A stretch of 64,000 nt of DNA from assembly GCF_003590095.1 (NCBI RefSeq), contig NC_039487.1, forward strand, positions 13,685,794 through 13,749,793, given 5' to 3'. The first letter of the stretch is position 1. Every line of letters starts with the position of its first letter. Below the pieces are notes generated by a model. It was not told where the DNA came from, did not search any database, and was given only the letters and a program-made list of their open reading frames with translations. This document shows positions 1-9,900 of the stretch, one piece after another. Made by a program: the position numbers and the translations under genes. The DNA comes from Trichoplusia ni. Lineage: Eukaryota; Arthropoda; Insecta; Lepidoptera; Noctuidae.

Positions 1-1
1 A

Positions 2-355
2 GAAGTCAAGATAGTCAGCAACACACCAGCAATCTCCATGGAAGAAGTGGCTCCGGTCGCTACAAGCGATGCCACATTACTAGCCCCAGAGGAAGTCAAG
101 AAGAAGCGCAGAGGAGATCTGATGAGTAAAGAAGAAAGAACACAAACAGACAAGAACAGAGAAAGAAGGAAAAAGAAGAAGTTCCAAAGAGCTAAAGGCA
201 AAGATACCAAGGTTACGGAACACAGGAATACGCAGAAGGGTGCGGAGACAGATGATAAGTCATTGAAGACTTCAAAGGCATTCTTCCAGCAGTTGAATGA
301 TGATTCTAGAAGTTTAATTAAGAATAAGCGTAATGTTAAGAATAAAGGACAATAA
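2..355 (+). CDS. MPHOSPH10: MPP10 (U3 snoRNP / SSU processome protein), C-terminal exon, 5' partial
   Basis: The frame is open from base 2 to a TAA at 353-355 and encodes 117 residues of the C-terminus. The stretch MEEVAPVATSDATLLAPEE with the preceding VSNTPAIS matches the conserved end of MPP10 proteins, which have a nearly identical TMEEVAPV...LLAPEE block. After it comes a basic segment (DKNRERRKKKKFQRAKGKD) and a KTSKAFFQQLND motif, equivalent to the SSQAFF box of the human protein. In known biology MPP10 forms a subcomplex with IMP3 and IMP4 in the nucleolar U3 snoRNP and is needed for early cleavages of pre-18S rRNA. The gene starts upstream of the window, so the ATG at 38 is internal and not a start. 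The basic low-complexity tail is normal for the family. Identification is firm; exon structure upstream is unknown. Confidence 0.93.
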   Translation, partial: EVKIVSNTPAISMEEVAPVATSDATLLAPEEVKKKRRGDLMSKEERTQTDKNRERRKKKKFQRAKGKDTKVTEHRNTQKGAETDDKSLKTSKAFFQQLNDDSRSLIKNKRNVKNKGQ

Positions 356-395
356 ATAAATGTGTTTTGTGTTATTGATGGTTTTCTTTTAAGTT
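351..395 (+). terminator. MPP10 poly(A) signal and GU-rich downstream element
   Basis: Two overlapping AATAAA hexamers (351-356 and 355-360) lie on top of the TAA stop codon (353-355). They are followed at once by a T/G-rich stretch (361-392) of the kind that acts as the downstream element in cleavage and polyadenylation. If used, the 3' UTR would be only about 15-25 nt. A later AATAAA at 1229-1234 is the fallback, giving a UTR near 0.9 kb. Confidence 0.55.
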
Positions 396-3300
396 TATTT
401 TTCGTGGATTTAAATGGCATAAGGAGTAATAAAATAAGTCTGTTAGACAGGTTGTTTGGCTATTTTTTCCAAAAAGAAATGCAATTACTTAGGACATTGT
501 TTTTTTATGCTAATTTGAGTAATTAAAGCACTCATTTTCATGCTCAGAAATCGAAAGTTCGTTAATACTTATCTAGTTTAAAAATGGTAAAATTAATAAT
601 TTGACTCTAGTTGAACCCGGCAGACCAAAGGCTTTGTGCGATTTCTTTTCATAAATGCATTTGTGGTAAGTATGTGATCGTCGTGAGAGACAGGAGAATG
701 GAGTGAACAAAGACGCATAGAATCTTGTGCGTGCAGCAGAGAGTTATACAAGTCTAATGGCGAAGTCGATCGTTGGATAAAGGGTATAATTCTCCTTAGT
801 TACTTTAACTGGTGACAAGCTATTGATTTTAATCCGAACCCCCGTCTTGTGCTTGCTTTATCGAAGCCTACCATTGCGTAAATGAGTTAATCAGTTTTAA
901 GAAAAGTGATTGCATTACAAACTCCTAATATTGTTTTTGAAAGATATAAAACTACTCTCACTAAAGCGTTTTATAGAAGACGTCCAAGAAATTGACAACT
1001 ACGAGGTATTTACTGACACGTCTTCCGTATCTTATTAACGGTGCGTTAGAGTTCAAAAGCACAAAAAGGGTGAACAAAAGGAAGGAACTTAATAATTACT
1101 GACTTTGGCAGGGATGAAGGTTTTCTTTTTGACGCTTTGTAAATAATGTATATTTTTCTTTTTCTATTGATATAGTTTTAAAAATGTAAATATTAGTTTA
1201 TTTTACTTTATTGTAATTAATTGTAACAAATAAATGAAAAGAAGGCATATTAAAAAAAAATACTTCCTACCTACTTACTCATAACTTAAAAAGAACGACT
1301 CCTACCGTCTTCTGTCGTCACATCACAAATCAAAATTATTGAATTTGTCGAACGTGATAGAGACTAAATACACGGAATATCTCTTCCGCAGCTGAGGAAT
1401 CATATTACTAGTTTGGACAATATTCTCCACTAGATGACTAATTAAATACAAATGGTACCCACTTACTATTTATTAAGATCAGGGTATACGAAGAATTGAA
1501 AATCTAATTGCTGTTTGAGTTCCCAATCCACCTAGCTACGAGCAGATTGCACTAATCAAACAAGTTCTTGATGGTACCTGTATACAAATTATTGGCGACT
1601 TCTGGGTGCCTAACAGCATCTCTTAATAAGTTAGTCGTATCACCGTTTTTGTTGCCTGGCATAACTTTAATTTGGTCCTTTCTCCACCCTGTACCTACTT
1701 TAAAACCCCGATAATTATTAGCAATAGGTAAATCGCTGCGTAAATCTATTATACAAAATCGTAGATTTACACTACAAATTCTTTTACAACAATTACAGCC
1801 CAAACAATAATTTACGAACGAAACAAGCTACGAAGGGGTGTCTTAACCAAAGATTTATCTCATCCTTACTGTTCGATAAATATGCTGATAACACTATAAG
1901 TATAAAATATGAAATTAATACTGACCACTCTATCTAAGGACATTGAATTGAGTAATTTTATACTTCAACAAAAACAGTAGGTAAGTACTAAACTGCTACG
2001 AGATCGCTACGAAATAATCGTAGCAATAACAAGATTCTTATAAGGATTTATGAATTAAAATTATTTAAAGCAGTAGATCGTATGTAAATACAATATCTAC
2101 ACTTGCAATTTACTTATGACTTAGTCCAAATGAGTCATACCATACTCTTAAAGTGTACAAGACAGATTCTTTTTCTATTACAACAATTAATAAATTACTT
2201 AGCTGTGCCTGCAAATATTCTATCTTAAATTTCAAACATGATCGCGAGCTTTTAGATCAAATAGACCGACGAGGGCGCATAATCCAATACTTTACAATAA
2301 CACTCGCATGTAGCTGCATTATTATTAGCGTGTAGTGCTTGCACCCCTTTGCACCCTTGCCTCTGCATCAGTGTGCGTGTCTGGGGCTGTCAGGCTAGGC
2401 AATTTTCCCGATGATAAGGGAGAATATCTTCTGACTACCACGATATTCTCCAATTATAATTACTTACCTACCCTTAACAGTGCTTATTTGCCAGTGTTCT
2501 AGGTCAATGCTAAATCGATTTTGATAAGGTTTTCTGGCGAATATATGAGCATATAACGAGTGTTTAAGGTACGAACAGAAAGTATTTTTCTCTTTATAAA
2601 CAATAGCTGTTGCCCGCGACTTCGTCCCCGTGGGTAGAAGATATAAGTTATGTTTTATACCTGCCCTTTTTTTTTTCACATTTTCCATTGTATCTACGCT
2701 CCTATTAGTCGCAGCGTGATGGTTTAGCCTAAAGCCTTCCTCGATGAATGGTCTATTCAACACAAAAAGATTTTTTCAATTTGGACCAGTAGTTCCTGGG
2801 ATTAGCGCGTTCAAACAAACAAACAAACTCTTCAGCTTTATATATTAGTATAGATTTGATAATATGAAGATTCAACCCAATTAATTAAAATTAATTTAAT
2901 TAAGTGCATTACTGGAAGGGAAAGAACACGTGAGTAAAATTTCTAACTTTACGACGGACTCTAAACTTCAGTACCAATACAGTGCCTACTAAGCTATTTA
3001 TTTTACCTGTGGAAGTTTCAGGCAAATCTATTTCAATATCAAGGCAACCAGTCTAACTTTGCATGTGAGTGATAGCAGTGTGTAATCCCTTTCACCGACA
3101 AACGCATACACTAGCACTTGTTATGTTGCTGTGTTAGGAATCTTCCCTTAATGCGGGGTAATTAGAGTTTGCTGAGATTATAAATCGAATGAAATGAAAC
3201 GAATGAGACAAAGTGGACTGACTGTGAATATGAAGTTGCCTTAAAAATAATAATTCTCACAAATTTTTATATTTTATGCCTAGTGAAATAATATGTTATT

Positions 3301-3838
3301 ATATTTAACATATTATGATATGGTCATGTTTGGAGATTTTTTAGAACTTAAATGATATTAAGCCATTCTAATGTATTACGCAATCACTTGTCCTTTATGC
3401 ACCATTCTTAACGATAGAGAGACTGTGACTCATTGATTGCTGTATTATAATAAAAGTACAAGCCTATTACTAATAACTTCCTTTCAAGAATATAAAAATA
3501 ACTTATCTGTAATAAATTACAATTTCTTGAAAGCAGTTTCTGTATATTTCAAGATGACGTAACAGGTGACTCATCTATTAAGATTTTAAGCATTACGTAC
3601 ACGCCTACAAATATCAAAACGCAAGCTTCAAACTAGAAATAACTGTAATAGGTAACCACATCAACTAATAAAATACCCACCCAATCATTCACTCAACCAA
3701 TCAAATACTCCGACTTTGCCGGTAACCGGTAAATTCCAATTTCCCGTTCGGGGTAAAACCATTTAAATATTCTAAACACACTTCAGGGGCCCCATAAAAC
3801 AACCCTCATCTGTTTCCCGATAACCTTGATTTGCTCCC
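396..3838. other. Intergenic region between MPP10 and NFI
   Basis: AT-rich sequence without a convincing coding exon on either strand. It holds a possible distal MPP10 poly(A) signal (1229-1234), an 83-codon minus-strand open frame without an ATG (1552-1803, see findings) and one interspersed repeat (2605-2855). The last 150 bases before 3838 are less AT-rich and belong to the NFI promoter region. Confidence 0.6.
2605..2855 (+). repeat. Interspersed repeat, CTGTTGCCCGCGACTTCGTCC family
   Basis: Starts with the head motif AGCTGTTGCCCGCGACTTCG and ends TATATTAGTATAGATT. The 3' part (GATTTTTTCAA..GGACCAGTAG.TCC...GTTCAAACAAAC) recurs at 10496-10582, and inverted at 5862-5921. This head/tail pair is very common in lepidopteran genomes. 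I do not assign a class. Confidence 0.7.
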
Positions 3839-3896
3839 TCAGTGTCAATTCAGACATCACATAATCTAGACGCACGTTGCAGTTTTAATTGTGATC
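3839..3896 (+). promoter_or_regulatory. NFI upstream promoter (initiator + DPE) and short 5' UTR
   Basis: TCAGT at 3839-3843 matches the arthropod initiator. With A at 3841 as +1, AGACG at 3868-3872 falls exactly at +28 to +32 and fits the downstream promoter element consensus RGWYV. The leader would be 56 nt, ending at the ATG at 3897, with an in-frame TAG at 3867-3869. No convincing TATA box sits at -30, as expected for an Inr/DPE promoter. The transcription start is inferred. Confidence 0.45.
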
Positions 3897-3989
3897 ATGC
3901 CGAATTGTGGAGTACAGACATCGGATGACGAAAGTGATACTGGATCAAAGAAGCAACCGAAAGATCAAAATTATGAGATAATATCACAG
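3897..3989 (+). CDS. NfI: NFI alternative first coding exon 1a
   Basis: Encodes 31 residues starting MPNCGVQTSDDESDTG and ending EIISQ, then a strong donor (CAG|GTGAGT). It ends in phase 0, exactly what is needed to join the exon beginning DEFHPFIEAL; vertebrate NFIs likewise join a short variable N-terminus (for example ...CLTQ) to DEFHPF. An upstream in-frame TAG at 3867-3869 makes the ATG at 3897 the first possible start. The segment is acidic and Ser/Thr-rich, with no recognised domain. Confidence 0.75.
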
Positions 3990-6900
3990 GTGAGTTGTTT
4001 GTTGACAAATCAATTTATATGAATATTGTGTCTCGATTCTCGAGTGCGGCATTTATACGCCATTTTTAAGTGTTGCTAGCATGTAATGGAGTTTTCCCTG
4101 CGTTCGGCAAATTGTTGTATGTTCTGCTTATGCTGTTTATTATTTTATATCGATACAACTGTTTTTCAGTATGTGTGAAATTGCGTTTTGATTTATCATG
4201 TTTTTGACTATTGCATATTGATATGAAACTGTAGGTAGGTGTTCCTACGGACAGGTGGTCGATAATTTATATAAATATGTCTTGGTACATTGATTCAATT
4301 ATTTCATGCATGATTTTGAGGTATCGAATTAGATTCCAGTTGCCTTTTTATCGCGAATGCCGGTTTCAATTGCTTTCTTTATAAATTATACATATTTTAC
4401 GAAATCCAAAGTCGATGTGCGTTATAACGCATGGACGAACGGGATCGACAGACGCATTTTAGAGACGCGCAGCCAGGGCCCCAATTCTGCTAATTACAAT
4501 GGCCGATGAATGAATGGCGATCGGATTAAAATCGGCACTATCCGTATTATTCTAAGCCTTTTTCCGACACAATTATTGGAAAATCAGTACGAGGCGGAAC
4601 ACTCACGGTTAATCAAATGAAAGTCCAATTATTGTGTTGTCAAAATGTTTAAGAGAATAGGAATGGTTTCAAATTTAAACCGATTGTCAATCATCGGCTA
4701 TTGTAAATCGCAGAATCGGGGCAAAGGGATGTGTTCAAACTATTAATAGATTTTAGACGTACGCAGATTGCTATTGATGAGTCCTTTCTATTCGTTTATA
4801 AAAACAAATGACTCACTTGAACATAAAGCAAAGTATTCACAGTAATAAAACTGAAGTATTTCAGTCCCTTCACCCCTCATAACATTCATTCAAGACAACA
4901 TTGAGTATCCAGCCTAATGTTTATTCGTTTAGTAAGCCGGCCACAATAGGCTAAAGTGTACATGTAGGAAGTACAATGAAATCCCAAACTGTTGGCTTTT
5001 GGGAACGAACGGGGCTGTTACGGCTCTGCCAGTAATTAGCAGAGGAAAAACGTAGCGATATGGCGCGAGACGAATCAGACGACGCGGGAGCTGCGATACA
5101 CTTGCGCGGTGGATGCGGCAAATCACTGTAGCTGTCAATATAGCTTTTGTTCGCAACTTCTCTAAATTTTTGTGACGTTTAACTCACCTGGTCTAGTGGT
5201 TTGTGGTCCTGAATGTTGTTCCGGAGCTAGGTAGCAACTTCTCCCCGTTTTTGTGATATTTGACTGGCCTGTTGGTCCAGTGGTTAGAGGCCCTGACTGC
5301 TATATAGGAGGTCGTGCGTTCGATTCTCACTTAGAACAAATGGTTGTGTGAGGAGCATGATCATTTGTTCTGTTTCTTGGTGTAGTTACAGTTGTCTAAA
5401 ACTCACAATACAAGCTTTGCTTGTTTTGAGACTAGATTGCGCTGTGTGAAAGTTGTGGAATATTATTAGTTTTATACTGCTCTGATAGTTCCTTTTGTGT
5501 ATACATTTTCGTAAATCGGCGGTCTAGCACTGACATTATTTTCAATTTTTTCGATTTGATCGTTCCTGCATCGGGATCGAACCTACACTTCATGGTTATA
5601 AATCCATGCATACGGCCGCAAGGGCAATACGCCGATATTTTTTACATGAACAAGTTAATGAGATACTTATTGTCTATTCTTTCTCTCTCCAAAACTAGAG
5701 ACAACAGTTTCGTAGCTCCTGAACCTCTATTGCAGTTAGCCGCCGACTGAAAGTTACATAACGTGCGCCGTTACTTTTTAGTTTTAGGTTACAAATGTAG
5801 TTAATACCTAAGCGTGCTTGCTGCTTGACTCTTCATGGACAAACCTACAGACATACTATAGAATCTATATTTATATAGTAAAGCTGAAGAGTTTGTTTGT
5901 TTGGGCGCGCTAATCTTAGGATATATTGATACGACCTGCAAAATTATTTCTATTTAGGTGTTAGATAGCCTGTTTATTGAGAAAGCTTATAGGATATTAA
6001 ATGTCTGTCATAAATAGGAGCAGAGCAGTAATTATATATTTTACGAAAACGGATAGAATATGAAAATGATTTAAGAAATCTGTTAAAAATAGAAAATAAT
6101 GATGTAGAGTACCTAGTAAATTTTGTGGTAATACCTACATAATTTAGAAACAGGTGGTTGTAAGTATTTTTATCTATTTGAGATGTTTAAGAAGCAGCGC
6201 CGTAAGTCTTACCATGTTCAAAAAAGGCTAATGCAATTATCAAAGTGGGTCATTTAATTTAAATCAATTCATTTCATGCAATAATCCTCAAAGACTTTCG
6301 TCATTTTGAAGTCTATGAAGCTAAAACATATAGAATTAGTTATTTAATACAGTTTGAAAATTCTGATGAGTTTAACTATTCAGCATTTTTAGTACTTTAC
6401 TAATAATTTACCTACAATGTATGTAGTTAAATATTAATTAACGTACGAGAACAATGAATGCCTTTCCTTGAATGTTTAATAAAATTATGTATAAGTATGT
6501 AGTTAAACATTACATTGTACAATTTTGCCTCTGAAGCCCGTAACAGAGACACACAAATAGGAAGCGCCTAATATTGCGACCGAAACTGGTCGCTACTCGC
6601 TACAAATTGCTATGACTTTTTTTGTAGGAACTAAGAAAATTTAATTTTGTCCACTGTCGTTGCATCTATACTGGTTCTGTTTTTTTGGAGGTCCGAATAT
6701 AACAACTGTGTCTAAACACTGTGTGTTCCCCGTAATTTTGGACTTGCTTCGGAAATATAAAAGCAGTGTATAACTTTTCACCAAAACAAAAGAAATTTCT
6801 TGATACTTAAGGAAAACAATGTATTTTTTGAGTATGCAAGATATCAAATTTTGTCGTCATTGATTTATTTATGTTTCTAAAATTTCCAATGGTTAAAGTT

Positions 6901-9900
6901 TTTACATATCGCGTTGGCCGAGGTACAGGTTCGATCCCAACGCAAACAAAGCTGTATTGATAAATGATGAATAAAAATAGCTGAAATGGATTGCAAATAT
7001 TGGAATCTGAAGCCGCAATGAGCTAGTGTGGTGATCAATGCTCAAACCTTCCTTATAGCTTGGGAGGCTTGTGCCCAGCACTAGGACAGCTGTGGGCTGG
7101 TATTATTCATATAGAATATGGTGTGTGTGAACCAGGAGGCTTACCATAAACTCAAATAAGAATTGCAGTAGTCAGAAAGACACATTTCTAAGCGATGTCG
7201 CACGCTCTCTCGCTTACACAGCGGAAGCAGTTTTAATTTAAGATGTGGAGATGGATCCCTGCAATTATCTCATGATATTGTGAACAACACTACATTAAAA
7301 TCGTTTTTTTTACTTACTACTGCTTCTACTTTTTTCACTTAAGTTATTTTTTGATATTCGTATAGCCAAGTCGTAATAATGGTCGCGGGCTCGATCCCCG
7401 CATTGCTCAAGCATTTGTGTGATCGATGAAAGCTTGTTCTGTGTCTGGGTGTCTTTGTGCATGTGACTTGACTTGTCATGGTTATGAAAAATCCATCGAG
7501 CTTAGTAATTATTGAGTTTTAAAGTGCGCAAGTTGTTAACAAAAAAAACTATAAGAACTGCTTGAAAGTTACCTACAAACCGAAGTGTGTATCACAGTGT
7601 TAATTCCGTCTTTCGGACAGGAACAGATAACAACAGTATTCTGCTATTTCTTACTCTTTCATGCAAATGGGTACGTCATAGTATTGAGTATGACGTACCC
7701 ATAGTGTATTATTATTCTATATTCTGTTCTTGAGCTCATACAACAAGGAGTCCAAACCACAAGTAAAGACATCGATCGTATGCATGCGATTCGTTTTTCA
7801 GCAGACGCCGCGCTGTTATGTATCTATGAATTAAAATAACAATGCATTAATGTTACGAAATGGGTTTAATAAACAAAACACTGCGGGCGATTGTGACAAT
7901 ATGTAGGTGATGCAAAAGGTTGAGTTAATTATGCTCTTGAAATTTTAACTAACTAACTAGCTGTCGCCCGCGAGTTCGCCCGTTGCAAATCGAAAATGAT
8001 CCCGCTGGACTTTAAAATCCGGATAAAAGTAATGCTAATCTTGGTTATTAACTATCCGTGTACTAAGTTTTGTCAAAATACGTTCAGAATTTTTTGCGTG
8101 GAAGTTGAACCAACATTCATACGTACGAACTGTCGCGATTATAATATTAGTAGGAAGCAGGATTTTTATGAAATACTTTTTGTTTGTTATTTGTGTCTCC
8201 ACACAAATATCAATAAATAATATAGGTTACATACCTATATTATTTATTGATATTGATAAAATTGTACCGTTCCGTGTTTCGGAAGGCACGTTAGGCAGAT
8301 GATGATTGATAAGATTGTACGTTGTATCGTATGTTCATGTGAGACAACGCACCATATCATAGAGTGACATCTCTCATCCACACGCCAACAACTTTAGTAG
8401 ACTTTCAGAGTACTGTGAAGTTCTTAATAAACCTTCTGTAACATCTTACGGTACGCCACGATTGCGACACGACTGCGACGGGGTTGCGACTGCGCCGCGA
8501 CCGCGACGCGAGTGCGACCGTGCGATTTAATCCCGCAACAGCGGCAGTCGGTCACAAATTTATAATTTGTACAATTACCAGCGCCCCCGAGACTTGGGGG
8601 TGTACAGACTTCTATAAGGATAGAAGTGGCAAATATTTTGCAGTTATTTTTTTTAATAATATTTAATTCGGTACTTTTAATATTTAAACACTCAGGTATC
8701 AAAAAAGTTTGAAGTAGTACATTTTTTTCCCGTTGTTGTCGTTTATATAACCTACCTTCGTAGCCCTTCCTTGGTTTTGAATGAATAAAAAAAAATCCAT
8801 TCCTTTGCACAATTTAAAACTTGAAAGCAATAGGTGAAAAACTTGAGAGAGAGTATAAAAAACTCAAAGCAATGACAAAATTTTGGCTTTCAAGTCTATC
8901 TTTTTTATCCATATTATTTCGTGTCCTATCTACGATATTCTAGACACAAGTACCAGGGCAGCATCGCCGGGTAGTAGCGCAGACAAATAAATTTAGTCGG
9001 CAGATAAGCGACGTATAAATCAAGGGACTCCACAACGCATGCTCACCACGGAAAAATGCCCCGATGCCGCGCGTCGCTTACCAACCAAATCCGCTAGGTA
9101 ACCCACTGACTTTAAGAAACTGGTTTGTACCGGATTAAAGCGGTTCGCGCCGGTTTTAACTGGTTAAAAGTGGATTTTTGTAGATTTTACTGCATTATTG
9201 TGGATGTTCGGGTTTAAAATGGTGGATGTATATGATTTTTATTGATTTTGTTGTAGAGTTCTCTTCTCTACCATACGTTTTGTTTTACTTGATTTTTAGG
9301 TTATGGAAATACTCCTATTATGCGAAATTATTCTTCTTAAAATTATATTGTATTGTAACAACTCATTCTATGTTAAAGAAATTTGGCACAGGGCTTCAAA
9401 GCGATCCATAGAGGATATAAGTTACTTTTCATTTCAATGAATAAATTCAGTTGCAGTCTAAAGCGTATAGTAAATTAAGTTAACCAATAGACCAAACACA
9501 AAATAATAAGGAAACAGGAATAGGGACGATTACAATTTTTTTTTTTTTGCAGTGTCCGTCTTGTAATTTTTTTGTATAATAATGGATACGTATTTGTTAA
9601 TTTGTCCCGCAAACATAAATTGACCAAATTACAGTGAATGAAACTTACGCGTGACGTCACGATTGAGTACAAATTTTACTCTATCGTTAGTCGTTACGTC
9701 ACATGCCCCCTCTCCTAAACTTTGAAGCAGTTAATAATCTTTGTCAATTCTAGTTTTTCTGAAATAGGAAAAAAAAGTGTCTCATACTTTTAAATTATCT
9801 AACTGAGGGACTAATGAGTTTTTTTCTTGTTATACCCAGTCATCATCCCTATTCTACTCAAAGTAATTAAATAATTTAGTATACACACTTACGTATCTAG

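Noticed and set aside
8424..8810. 128-codon minus-strand frame
   Set aside because: Runs through the GCGAC-rich patch and AT-rich sequence; no protein-like pattern or family.
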